Of a stretch of 64,000 nt of DNA, positions 34,991 through 43,558 are shown piece by piece. The notes below the pieces were generated by a model. That model ran no database searches. It worked only from the letters and a program-made list of their open reading frames with translations, and was not told where the DNA came from. The stretch lies in contig JAJPIP010000033.1 of NCBI GenBank assembly GCA_021324655.1, positions 1 through 64,000 on the forward strand, given 5' to 3'. A program made the translations under genes and the position numbers. Position 1 is the stretch's first letter, and every line of letters starts with the position of its first letter. This DNA is from Pseudomonadota bacterium (GTDB taxonomy: Bacteria > Chloroflexota > UBA5177).

Positions 34991-36004
34991 GTGGATACTC
35001 CATCAGCAACCACCATCAACGAGCGGGCCCGGGAGGAGGCCGGGCACTGGGTCCAGCGCTTCCTGGACGATCCCGCGGTCGTCCGTAGCGCCAACACCGT
35101 CCGCGCCTATCGACACGATCTCACGCGCTGGATCGACTTTTGTCGTGCGACCGCGACCAATCCCCTGCGCGTTCGGCCGAGTGATGTCATCGCCTTCATC
35201 CGACACGAGCGCGAGCGCTCCATCGGGGATGACGCCACGGTCAGCGCCCGCACCATTGTCCGCCGCCTCTCGGCGATCCGACAATGGTACGGGTTCCTCA
35301 TGGTGGAACCGGAGCTGACCGGCGTCCACCGGAACCCCGTGCCGGCTGGCAGCGCGGTGAGGACCGCCAGCGGCATCGCCGCTGGCCAGCCAGCGTTGCT
35401 CCGGTACGACTGTCCCCATCCGCAGATCTTGACGCCGGAGGAGATCGACCGGTTCATCAGTCATCTCACGAGTGACCGGGATCGCGCTATCGTGTGGCTG
35501 CTGAAAGACGGAGGTCTGCGCGTCGGTGAGGCCCTTGATCTTCGGCTCGGTGACATCCATTGGGCGGAGCGGCGCATCACGGTACGAGCCACGAAAACCC
35601 ATACCACGCGCACCATTGCCCTCAGCGCAGAGGCGCTGCGCGCCGTGAGCGCGTACGTCCGCGAAGAGCGCCCTCCCGCCTTGGAACACGATCATCTCTT
35701 CGTCTGTCTCGGGCGGCGCAGCTTCGGTCAGCCACTGCGGTACCGCGCCTGGGTGGCTGTGTGTGAACAAGCGCGGCGTCGTGCCGAAACGCCGCGGGTT
35801 CATGCCCATGCCTTTCGCCATACCTGCGCCACCAATCTGGCTGAGGCTGGGATGCCGCTCGATGCCCTCCAACGCCAACTCGGCCATCGTCACCTCGACA
35901 CGACCATGGTCTACAACGAGATCCGGGATGGTCGTCTGCAGCGTGAGTATCGGCAGGCGATGGAGCGGCAGGAAACGGGGCGACAGCGAGGGGGAGAGGT
36001 GTGA
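34991..36004 (+). CDS. Tyrosine recombinase, TnpA-like
   Basis: A 337-aa XerD-type recombinase. An N-terminal SAM-like core-binding domain spans residues about 15-110. Catalytic residues are visible: Arg177 (GGLRVGEAL), Lys202, His273-x-x-Arg276 (HAFRHTCATN), His299 (GHRHLDTT) and Tyr308 (MVYNEI). The start is GTG at 34991 with TTGGAGG upstream. The stop overlaps the second recombinase (TGATG). The set is complete, so the enzyme is probably active. Confidence 0.88.
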   Translation: MDTPSATTINERAREEAGHWVQRFLDDPAVVRSANTVRAYRHDLTRWIDFCRATATNPLRVRPSDVIAFIRHERERSIGDDATVSARTIVRRLSAIRQWYGFLMVEPELTGVHRNPVPAGSAVRTASGIAAGQPALLRYDCPHPQILTPEEIDRFISHLTSDRDRAIVWLLKDGGLRVGEALDLRLGDIHWAERRITVRATKTHTTRTIALSAEALRAVSAYVREERPPALEHDHLFVCLGRRSFGQPLRYRAWVAVCEQARRRAETPRVHAHAFRHTCATNLAEAGMPLDALQRQLGHRHLDTTMVYNEIRDGRLQREYRQAMERQETGRQRGGEV

Positions 36005-38082
36005 TGGATGCGGATGTGACGGTCCCTGTTCGATCGTCGGTGCTCACCGTTGCCGAACGGCGGGCGCTGCGCGAGCGCTCCTATCGTGGTCCGGCGTGGG
36101 AGATCCTGGCCGACCTCTTGAAACCATTCGAGCACGCCTTTGAGCGCTGGACCATGCCACAGTCATCTGATCCATCGCGAACCCATGCACTGCATGGCAG
36201 CTTCCACCTCTGCGGACAGATGATGCTGGATCTCGACTGCACCTATTGGACCTTCACCTGGGAGCGGATTCTGGCATGGAAGGCGTGTGTTCTGGCGCAC
36301 GAGGAGGACCACCCGTCCACCTGGCGCCACGCCTGGGAGACCAAGTGGACGCGGGTGACATCCACGCTCTTCTTTCTGGGCGTCCTCCCGTACAGCGAAG
36401 AGATCCACCGCACATACCACCGTGAACTGGCCGAGAAGTGGCTTGGATCGGAGCGGGCCCGAGAGATCGAGGGAGCGTTCCTGGCGACTGCCCTTGCCAT
36501 GGGGTACAAGCACGAGCGGCAGCTCCGCAAGCAGGGAGCGAGTGTCCTGCTGACGGTGCTCGTGGCGACCGGGAAGACGGACCTCGCGACGCTGACGAAG
36601 GCCGACCTGGAGCAGTGGCAGGCGCAGACCGCGCGATCGAAGCGGGTGGCACGGGCCAGCGTGACCTGCATTCAACATGTTCTGGCAGCAATGGGCTATT
36701 TGGGCGGAGAGGCGCCGCGCACCGTCGACAATCCCGGCTCTCTGAGCTTTACCTGGGGCTTCACTGCTCCCGCGATCGGTCGGACCTTTGAGCGCTTCCT
36801 GGCCGATCTCGCCACAGTTCGTCGTCCCGGCACCGTCGGCTCGTACAAGGTGGCCCTTCGGCGCTTTGGGGACTGGCTTGGCTCATATGATCCGGCCGTC
36901 ACGTCCGTCGCGGAGGTACGCCGCCACCACATCGAGGCCTACAAGCAAGCAGTCACCGGGATGCGGTGCGGCGATCATACCAACGTTGGCGCCGAGTTCC
37001 AGGTGATCAACCTGGGCGAGCCGCTCTCGCAGGCACAGCGGGTGCGCTCCATCTCCTGTGTCAAAGCCTTCTTTGAGCGCATTGATGTCCTCGAGTACCC
37101 GGAACGACCCAACCGGACGCTGTTTGTCCGTGGCGATGTGGCCCGGGTTGACGAGCAGTTCCCTCGCCACATCCCGGATGTCGATTGGCGTCGGCTGGTT
37201 GAGGCCGTACAGCAACTGACTCCCGAGAGCATCGGGACCCATCACTTCCCGCTGCCGATGGAACGAACGCAGGCAATGCTGGCCATTCTCCTGGAGTGCG
37301 GGTTGCGTGCCGGTGAGCTTTGCCGGCTGGACACGGGTTGCCTGATTGCGGCCCGCGAGAGCGAGACCGCGCAGGAGACGCACTGGTTGCGAGTGCCGGT
37401 GGGCAAGCTCCACAACGATCGTCTGATTCCGATTCGTCCTCACCTGGTCGCGGCCATTGATGGCTGGATGCGAATCCGGGGCCGGCAGCCAATGGGGCGG
37501 GACGAGCGGACCGGCAAGCCCCGCGATTACCTGTTCACCTGGCAAGGCCGCCAGCTCAGCACGTACTCCCTCAACCACTGCATCGCCCGACTCTGCACCA
37601 TCGCTGGAACGCCCAAGTACACCAGCCACGCGTTTCGCCATACCCTGGCCGTGCTCTGGCGAGCGCGGGGGATGCGACTGGAGACGATCAGCCGTTTGCT
37701 CGGCCACAAGAGTTTGCAGATGACGCTGCGCTACGCGGCTGTGATGCCTGCCACCCTGCGGCACGAGTTCGAGACCGCGTTTGCTGCCATCGATGAGGAG
37801 CATCGAGCCACGGCGCAGGTACGGGTCGTGCTATCGCCCGAGGCGCACCTCGCCGCCCGGCTGCAGTGGCGGGAGTCGCTCTTCGTCGATCTGGGCATTG
37901 GCTGGTGCGGGCTGACTGCCTACCATCCCTGTGAGACGCGCCTCGCCTGTCATCGCTGCCCCAACTTCATCCCCGACAAAGAGCGCTTGCCACTGCTCGA
38001 GCAGCAGCGTGCCAATCTCATTGAGCTGCGTGGCATCGGCGAGACCCGCGTGCCGCAGGCGCGTCAGCAAGGGTTCACGTGA
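36004..38082 (+). CDS. Large tyrosine recombinase, TnpB-like
   Basis: A 692-aa protein with an N-terminal region of about 280 residues not found in XerD, then a tyrosine recombinase domain. Catalytic residues are Arg at about 435 (LECGLRAGEL), the HAFR box at about 542-545, GHKSLQMT and Tyr at about 577. The C-terminus has a cysteine cluster (ETRLACHRCPNF). The length and build match TnpB of Tn554. The overlapping TGATG with TnpA indicates coupling. Tn554 needs both proteins. Confidence 0.85.
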   Translation: MDADVTVPVRSSVLTVAERRALRERSYRGPAWEILADLLKPFEHAFERWTMPQSSDPSRTHALHGSFHLCGQMMLDLDCTYWTFTWERILAWKACVLAHEEDHPSTWRHAWETKWTRVTSTLFFLGVLPYSEEIHRTYHRELAEKWLGSERAREIEGAFLATALAMGYKHERQLRKQGASVLLTVLVATGKTDLATLTKADLEQWQAQTARSKRVARASVTCIQHVLAAMGYLGGEAPRTVDNPGSLSFTWGFTAPAIGRTFERFLADLATVRRPGTVGSYKVALRRFGDWLGSYDPAVTSVAEVRRHHIEAYKQAVTGMRCGDHTNVGAEFQVINLGEPLSQAQRVRSISCVKAFFERIDVLEYPERPNRTLFVRGDVARVDEQFPRHIPDVDWRRLVEAVQQLTPESIGTHHFPLPMERTQAMLAILLECGLRAGELCRLDTGCLIAARESETAQETHWLRVPVGKLHNDRLIPIRPHLVAAIDGWMRIRGRQPMGRDERTGKPRDYLFTWQGRQLSTYSLNHCIARLCTIAGTPKYTSHAFRHTLAVLWRARGMRLETISRLLGHKSLQMTLRYAAVMPATLRHEFETAFAAIDEEHRATAQVRVVLSPEAHLAARLQWRESLFVDLGIGWCGLTAYHPCETRLACHRCPNFIPDKERLPLLEQQRANLIELRGIGETRVPQARQQGFT

Positions 38083-38215
38083 GAGCTGGACGACGCGGTC
38101 CATGCGCTCGACCAGAACATCGGCGACGTGGGCGGCGGGCAGAGCGGCGCACAACCCGACGGAACTCCTCGTTCCGAGGTGGCGGTGACGCAGGACACCC
38201 TCCCAGGAGGAACTG

Positions 38216-39010
38216 ATGGCTGAGATGACGATTATCGTCGATGAACTGACCAACCAGATTCTGCTTGAAGGTCCCGATCACGTTCCGGGGGAGGTCGTGG
38301 CCCTGTTGACCGCGCTGCTGGGACCAGCCCAAGAGCTTGGCTGTGCCCGTCCGCTCGGTCTCCTATCCCCTCCCGCGGCGACTGCAGAGGAGATCGCCGC
38401 CTCTCCCTGCGTGCGCATCGCGGGCTACTATCACAACTCCCTGGTGGAGGGTCCGGGGCGGCGCAGCTCGGTGCTGTTTCAGTCCTGTCCGCTTGGGTGC
38501 AGCCAGTGCTGGGTCCCGCAGCTCCATTCCTCGGATGCTGGCGCCCTCGTCCCGGTCGACCGCCTCGCCGCGGTCCTGCTGGATCCGGCGTACGAGCGCG
38601 ACGGCGTCTCGATCGCGGGCGGTGAGCCGTTTGTGCAGCCAGAGGGGCTCTGGGCACTGATTCAGGTGCTGCGCGCTCGAGGGTGCGTGCACATCCTGGT
38701 CTATTCCGGGTACACGTACGAGCGGCTGCAGCGGATGGCAGGACAACAACCGGCGATTGGGGCGATCCTCGATGAGGTCAACGTGCTTGTTGATGGCCCG
38801 TATGTTCGGACACTGGCTGATCGTGGTGGTCCCTGGACGGGGTCGGGGAATCAGCGCGTAATTGACCTGGTGGCGACACGGCGAGCCGGCCGGGTGATCC
38901 TGCTTGTCACCCGGCCCCAGGACCGCGATCGTGCTCTCGTCGAGAACGCGGTGGATGAAGCTGGCGTGCCAAACGTAACGATTCGCCGGGACGGCACGTT
39001 TCATTCATAG
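38216..39010 (+). CDS. Radical SAM activase-like protein with DUF2997-like N-terminus (transposon-borne)
   Basis: A 264-aa protein. Residues 1-40 resemble DUF2997. The iron-sulfur motif is CPLGCSQC (Cys91, Cys95, Cys98), of the CxxxCxxC type, and a GGEP SAM-binding motif lies at 135-138. The rest resembles NrdG-type activases (VYSGYTYERL; VDGPYV). It is a full-length homologue of the gene that the transposon interrupts, but with different bases at the insertion point. AGGAGG lies five bases before the ATG. No NrdD-like partner is in the window. Confidence 0.82.
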   Translation: MAEMTIIVDELTNQILLEGPDHVPGEVVALLTALLGPAQELGCARPLGLLSPPAATAEEIAASPCVRIAGYYHNSLVEGPGRRSSVLFQSCPLGCSQCWVPQLHSSDAGALVPVDRLAAVLLDPAYERDGVSIAGGEPFVQPEGLWALIQVLRARGCVHILVYSGYTYERLQRMAGQQPAIGAILDEVNVLVDGPYVRTLADRGGPWTGSGNQRVIDLVATRRAGRVILLVTRPQDRDRALVENAVDEAGVPNVTIRRDGTFHS

Positions 39011-39025
39011 AGGGAGGGACACACG

Positions 39026-40372
39026 GTGAGATTGTCCCGCGTGATGCTTGTTCTCCTGGTGATCATGGCACTCTTCAACGGCGTGGACGCGCACGCCGCA
39101 GGGCGTGCTCTTTCTCCGCAGGCGGCCAACCTCCTCCGTCTCCACATGGAAACGCCCGCTGTCGGCTGGGCGATGAGTACGACCGGCCTGTTGCGGACCA
39201 CCGATGGCAGCCTGCACTGGCGGGTGGTCACGCCGCCGGCCCTCGGTCGTCCCTTGCGGCGGTCTCCCTACGCCCTCGTCACGGACTTCCTCGGAGTACA
39301 GCGGGCGTGGGTTGGCATCGATAACGCGGTGGTGTCAGCGGTGGTCGGGAGGAGCAAAGCGCCGACCACCCTGCGTCTCTTCCGCACCGACGACGGCGGC
39401 CGCTATTGGCAGGCGCTGCCCTTGCTGCGCCTTGGCACCTTCTATTACGCCGACGCACCCCAGTTCGTCAGTCCGGACGTCGGCTGGCTGGAGATCGTCC
39501 GCAATGTGGGGGCGGGTTCAGTGTGGTTCGATCTCTACTGGACCCACGACGGGGGTATCCACTGGCAACGCGTCCTGCACGTAGGATCCCCGCATTCGTC
39601 ACCTGGCTTACTGGGATGCGACCTGTGTAGCGCCGGACTCACCTTCAGTAGCCACATGAGCGGCTGGTTTACCGGCTGCTGGTGCGGCATCGGAACCGGA
39701 AGCAGCTTCCTGTACGTTAGCCGGAATGCTGGGCGGACCTGGCGCCCCCTCTCGTTACCTGCGCCTTCGCATATCCGGCTCGGCACCATCGGTACCCTCC
39801 CGCCAACCCTGTTCGACCGGGATAATGGAATCCTCCCGGCTGTCGTCTACCAGCGCATCACCACACCCGGCAGGGAGAGAGCCTTCTTCGACGCGTACGT
39901 GACGCACGACGGGGGTAGGCACTGGACTCCCACGACGCCGGTTCCCATCAGCTACCCGCGGGCCGGTCCCGAGATCCTGCACTCGTTCCCCAATACTCGC
40001 TTTGGCTTCTTCGTGATCGGCAAGCAGCTCTATCGGACACGCGACGGCGGGAAACATTGGCAGGCGATACCGGAGTCGATTCCGCTGGAGCACAGCGAGA
40101 CGATGCAGTTCCTCGACGGACACCATGGGTTCGCCCTCCAAGCTGGCGACACGCAGGGAACGCGCTCCATTCTCCTTCGGACGGGGGATGGGGGTGCAAC
40201 GTGGAAGATTATCCGTGCGACGGTTGGAACATACAGGGCACGTATCCACAGGAGCAGCCAGGTCAGCTACGCGTCTCGGACATACCGGCCGAGAGCTGTT
40301 GCTCTGCTCTCGTCGCACCTGGCATGCTCATATCCAGGCACCGGACTAGCCGCACGACCACACTGTAGATAA
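39026..40372 (+). CDS. Secreted BNR/Ycf48-type beta-propeller protein (transposon passenger)
   Basis: A 448-aa protein with a signal peptide (VMLVLLVIMALFNGVDAHA). It has repeated LRTTDGSLHWRVVT, FRTDDGGRYWQAL, WTHDGGIHWQRVL, VTHDGGRHWTPTT, YRTRDGGKHWQAI and LRTGDGGATWKII blades. These are Asp-box repeats as in sialidases and Ycf48. No catalytic pocket is predictable. The start is GTG at 39026. The stop codon TAA is supplied by the transposon's right inverted repeat, so the last residues may be recent. Confidence 0.78.
   Translation: MRLSRVMLVLLVIMALFNGVDAHAAGRALSPQAANLLRLHMETPAVGWAMSTTGLLRTTDGSLHWRVVTPPALGRPLRRSPYALVTDFLGVQRAWVGIDNAVVSAVVGRSKAPTTLRLFRTDDGGRYWQALPLLRLGTFYYADAPQFVSPDVGWLEIVRNVGAGSVWFDLYWTHDGGIHWQRVLHVGSPHSSPGLLGCDLCSAGLTFSSHMSGWFTGCWCGIGTGSSFLYVSRNAGRTWRPLSLPAPSHIRLGTIGTLPPTLFDRDNGILPAVVYQRITTPGRERAFFDAYVTHDGGRHWTPTTPVPISYPRAGPEILHSFPNTRFGFFVIGKQLYRTRDGGKHWQAIPESIPLEHSETMQFLDGHHGFALQAGDTQGTRSILLRTGDGGATWKIIRATVGTYRARIHRSSQVSYASRTYRPRAVALLSSHLACSYPGTGLAARPHCR
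40360..40372 (-). repeat. Right terminal inverted repeat
   Basis: ACACTGTAGATAA, the exact complement of the left end at 34943-34955. Host sequence resumes with GGCTGT at 40375. Confidence 0.8.
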
Positions 40373-40374
40373 CT

Positions 40375-40671
40375 GGCTGTATCACGCCGGACAGCTGGAA
40401 TCCGGACGCCGGTCCCCTCGTCCGCGTTGATCGCCTGGCGCGAGCACTGCTTGATCCCAGCTTCGAGCGCAATGGAATCTCCATCGTCGGAGGCGAGCCC
40501 TTCCACCAGCCTCAAGGACTCCGGGCTTTGGTCCAAGAGCTTCGCGTGCGCGGATGCCAGCACATCCTGGTCTACTCGGGCTACACATACGAGCGCCTTC
40601 GACGGATGGCGGGGCGGGAGCCGGCGATTGGTGCTGTCCTCGATGACGTCGATGTACTCATCGATGGGCCG
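40375..40671 (+). pseudogene. Radical SAM activase-like gene, middle part
   Basis: 99 codons begin with Gly-Cys-Ile-Thr-Pro, which supply the third cysteine of the iron-sulfur motif. They continue with ISIVGGEPFHQPQGL (SAM site) and ILVYSGYTYERL to VLIDGP. Frame and sequence match the transposon-borne copy. The part ends at a group II intron 5' boundary. It has no start of its own. Confidence 0.8.
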
Positions 40672-41236
40672 GTGCGCCATGTCGGCGCTTGCTAAGATCC
40701 CCGTCTGAGACGGGAGGAGGTGGAAGGATACGTCTCCTGGGTCAACGGCTTACCTGAGGGGGAAACCCCGAACGGGACTGTAGCATGCCGATAAAGCGGA
40801 GTGGGGCCGAAGGCGTTTAGGTCTCGGCTCTGCAAGACCCGCGCGATATGGTGAAGGCTGGATTGTCTCAAACCCAGTTCCCAGCGGTGCAATCGATCGC
40901 CCCCCGATCACAACGCCTACGAACGCGGGGTCCCCAGAATATGGTGCTGAAAGGACCGGCGCCAAAACCCTTCCTCTGGGGAGCGATGGGCAGCGAGCCT
41001 ATTCAAGGAAACGAACGGGTCACCTACGTCGCGCTAGAACGTCTGGCAAGCGTAAACATGGGATCGCCTACGGGACGCGAGTCCTACGGCGACGGAACCC
41101 CCGTAGTAGTCGGAGGACGGGAAAGCCGTCCACACGGCGAAGGGGCAGCTCACGAAAGTGAGCCAGAGCCAGACCTCTTGGACACAGGTCTGGCAGGGTA
41201 GGTGTCTTCGACTCCACGAAAGCAGAGGTACGCGAG

Positions 41237-43027
41237 ATGCGAGATGCCAACACTGTTCTGGGAGTCATCCGCGATCGTGGCACCAAGGGGTTGCCGCTGG
41301 AGCGCGTGTATCGCCTCCTTTTTAACCCGGACCTGTTCCTCCTGGCCTACGGGCGTATCGCGCGCAATCGCGGTGCACTGACGCCCGGAGCGACGGAGGA
41401 GACTGCGGATGGGATGTCACTGGCCAAGATCGGGACCCTCATCGAGCAGTTGCGCTCGGAGCGGTTCCGCTGGACGCCCGTGCGGCGCGTCTACATCGAA
41501 AAGAAGAACTCGACCAAGAAGCGCGCCCTGGGGCTGCCCACCTGGTCGGACAAGCTGGTTCAAGAAGTCGTTCGGCTCATTCTGGAAGCCTACTTCGAAC
41601 CACAATTCTCCGCCCGATCCCACGGCTTCCGTCCCGGACGGGGCTGCCACACGGCCCTGAAAGGCATCCACCGCAGTTGGAACGGGACCACCTGGTTCAT
41701 CGAGGGCGATATCAGCCAATACTTCGACAAACTCGATCACCAGGTGTTGGTCGGCATTCTCGCCGAGCAGATCCACGACGGCCGCTTCCTGCGGCTGATC
41801 GCGGATCTGCTCAAAGCCGGATACCTGGAGGATTGGACGTTCAACACCACCCTGAGCGGAACCCCGCAGGGAGGAGTGGTGAGCCCGATCCTGGCCAACA
41901 TCTACCTCGATCGCTTCGACAAGTGGGTTGAGACCACGCTGCTCTCTACATACAACCGGAAAGCAAAGCGGGACGACAACCAGGCATACCACCGTCTCCT
42001 CAGCCTGGCGTACCTCCGGGATAAGAAGGGACTCTACCAAGAGGCAGCGGCACTGCGCAAGCAGGCCAAGCAGCTTCCCATTGGAGACCTGACGGACCCG
42101 GAGTATCGCAAGCTGCGGTACCTGCGGTATGCCGATGACTTCCTCCTTGGCTTTACGGGACCACGGGATGAGGCCGAACGGATCAAACAGCACCTCCGGG
42201 ACTTCCTGAGCGCCACGCTCAAGCTGGAACTCTCCGAGGAGAAGACGCTCATCACCCATGCGCGTACAGAAGCTGCCAGGTTCCTCGGCTACGAGATCAG
42301 CACCTTACAGGACGACACCGCGCGCACGTCGACCGGACGGCGCCGCATCAATGGCGTGATCGGTCTGAAGGTGCCCCTCGACGTGGTCAAAGAACGATGC
42401 CGCCGCTACATGAAACACGGCAAACCGGTCCACCGCCCGGAAATCCTGTACGACTCAGTCTTCAGCACCGTGCAGCGCTACCAGGTGGAGTACCGGGGCA
42501 TCGTCGAGTACTACCGGTTGGCCTACAATCTCCACCGCTTCAATGAACTGAAGTGGGTGATGGAGCAGTCGTTGACGAAGACGCTGGCCGCGAAGCTGAA
42601 GATCAGCGTTGCCAAGGTCTACGACCACTTCGGCACCACACTGCAGACGCCTGACGGCCCGTATAAAGGGCTCCAGGTGATCATCGAGCGGACGGATCGG
42701 AAGCCACTGGTAGCTACCTGGGGCGGCATCAATCTCCGGCGCAACCTCACCGTGGTACTGAATGACCAGCCGGCACGCATCTGGAACAACCGAACGGACC
42801 TGGAACAGCGGTTACTGGCGAATACCTGCGAGCTCTGTGGCTCACAGGAAAACGTCCAGGTACACCACATCCGGGCTATGAAGGACCTCCGGAAGCGCGA
42901 CCGGACCGAGAAACCGGCCTGGGTCACGGCGATGGCGGCACGCCACCGCAAGACCCTCGTGGTCTGTCTACAATGCCACACGGATATCCAATACGGACAT
43001 CCGAGACACAACACGAAGACCGGATAG
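41237..43027 (+). CDS. ltrA: Group II intron-encoded protein (reverse transcriptase/maturase/HNH)
   Basis: A 596-aa protein. RT domains include GFRPGRGCHTAL, the catalytic YADD in LRYADDFLLGF and GTPQGGVVSPILANIYLD. The maturase X region follows (VEYRGIVEYYRLAYNLHRFN). The C-terminus has an HNH nuclease motif with CELCGS, VHHIRAM and CLQC. All expected parts are present, so it is probably functional for splicing and target-primed insertion. Confidence 0.93.
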   Translation: MRDANTVLGVIRDRGTKGLPLERVYRLLFNPDLFLLAYGRIARNRGALTPGATEETADGMSLAKIGTLIEQLRSERFRWTPVRRVYIEKKNSTKKRALGLPTWSDKLVQEVVRLILEAYFEPQFSARSHGFRPGRGCHTALKGIHRSWNGTTWFIEGDISQYFDKLDHQVLVGILAEQIHDGRFLRLIADLLKAGYLEDWTFNTTLSGTPQGGVVSPILANIYLDRFDKWVETTLLSTYNRKAKRDDNQAYHRLLSLAYLRDKKGLYQEAAALRKQAKQLPIGDLTDPEYRKLRYLRYADDFLLGFTGPRDEAERIKQHLRDFLSATLKLELSEEKTLITHARTEAARFLGYEISTLQDDTARTSTGRRRINGVIGLKVPLDVVKERCRRYMKHGKPVHRPEILYDSVFSTVQRYQVEYRGIVEYYRLAYNLHRFNELKWVMEQSLTKTLAAKLKISVAKVYDHFGTTLQTPDGPYKGLQVIIERTDRKPLVATWGGINLRRNLTVVLNDQPARIWNNRTDLEQRLLANTCELCGSQENVQVHHIRAMKDLRKRDRTEKPAWVTAMAARHRKTLVVCLQCHTDIQYGHPRHNTKTG

Positions 43028-43039
43028 TAAGACACTGGA

Positions 43040-43074
43040 GAGCCGGATGCTGGGATAACTGGCACGTCCGGTTC
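43040..43074 (+). ncRNA. Group II intron domain V
   Basis: The 35 bases fold with an eight-base outer helix (GAGCCGGA with TCCGGTTC) that includes the catalytic AGC triad, an internal bulge, and an inner helix with a short GATAA loop. This is the most conserved part of group II introns and lies 13 bases after the IEP stop. Confidence 0.85.
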
Positions 43075-43120
43075 GGAGGGGGGCCGTTGGAAAAGTACCT
43101 GAACCGAAAGGAGTCTCACA

Positions 43121-43254
43121 TGCGTCAACCTAACACCGGATTGGAAGTGCTACTCGCTATTGTGATGCTGGTCCTTGCTCCCGTGTGGATCAGCGTCTCA
43201 GTACTGGCGGGAGTTGTCTTCTACCGACGGTACAGGCAGCACAAGGGGCGCTAA
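43121..43254 (+). CDS. Small membrane peptide in intron domain VI loop
   Basis: 44 aa with one hydrophobic helix (LLAIVMLVLAPVWISVSVLA) and a basic tail (YRRYRQHKGR). AAGGAG lies six bases before the ATG. It is inside the 182-base loop of domain VI, between GGCCGTTGG (43082-43090) and CCAGCGGCC (43273-43281). I recognise no family. The ribosome site and membrane helix support it, but it is short. Confidence 0.5.
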
Positions 43255-43289
43255 TCGGGATCAGGCAACTCGCCAGCGGCCTACCCTAC

Positions 43290-43436
43290 TTTGTAGCGGC
43301 TCTGGCCGACAGTGGGGGACCGTGGACAGGGTCGGGCAACCAACGCGTCATCGACCTCGTGGCGACGCGGAGGCTAGGGCGGATCGTCACGTGGGAGAGG
43401 CAGCCCGGGCTCGGCACCCGAACATCCCGCAGGTAG
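43290..43436 (+). pseudogene. Radical SAM activase-like gene, 3' part
   Basis: It begins in frame with FVAALADSGGPWTGSGNQRV then IDLVATRRLGR, as in the intact paralogue. After that the sequence diverges and stops about 20 residues early, probably by a frameshift and deletion. Even with both insertions removed, the C-terminus would be shortened. Confidence 0.75.
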
Positions 43437-43475
43437 ACACGCGGACAGGAAGGTGACCTCTAACTGGTAACGCAC

Positions 43476-43506
43476 GAAGGGGAGTCCCTCGCCGGGGCTC
43501 CCCTTC
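43476..43506 (+). terminator. Hairpin terminator after the split gene
   Basis: A stem of nine perfect pairs (GAAGGGGAG and complement), extended to 13 with one wobble, has a five-base loop followed by TTTG. It closes the plus-strand operon that began at 32.45 kb. Confidence 0.65.
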
Positions 43507-43558
43507 TTTGCCTGTATGAGCCGCTTTTTTATTTTGCCCTGATTACGACGGCTTTCCG

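Larger units (their letters stand above)
34943..40372 (+). mobile_element. Tn554-like tyrosine-recombinase transposon with passengers
   Basis: About 5.43 kb. It splits the radical SAM gene between codons of its iron-sulfur motif, and joining 34938 to 40375 restores the reading frame. The ends are inverted repeats TTATCTACAGTGT (left, 34943) and its complement (right, 40360), with GG at both junctions. Inside are two overlapping tyrosine recombinase genes of about 340 and 690 aa, the size pattern of Tn554 TnpA and TnpB. A complete radical SAM gene and a secreted propeller protein are carried as passengers. I did not find a TnpC. Tn554 elements are known for site-specific insertion (into radC), so gene-targeted integration fits. 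Confidence 0.8.
40672..43289 (+). mobile_element. Group II intron, complete
   Basis: 2,618 bases. The 5' end is GTGCGCC and the 3' end is CCCTAC (Y-A-C), both fitting group II rules. Exon joining 40671 to 43290 keeps the reading frame and gives DGP-FVAALAD, matching DGP-YVRTLAD in the intact paralogue. Domains I-IV run over the first 565 bases and around the IEP gene. Domains V and VI follow the IEP. Domain VI carries an unusually long loop. The frame restoration is the strongest evidence for the boundaries. Confidence 0.88.

Noticed and set aside
38083-38215. Possible TnpC gene after TnpB
   Set aside because: Only 133 bases and no frame with a start and coding character. TnpC is also missing from some Tn554 relatives.
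40848-41201. 117-codon frame in the 5' part of the group II intron
   Set aside because: It lies in the structured RNA of intron domains I-III; high GC keeps the frame open.
24842-43506. The recurring hairpins as a CRISPR or REP-type repeat array
   Set aside because: Stems differ in sequence, are kilobases apart and are each tied to a gene end.
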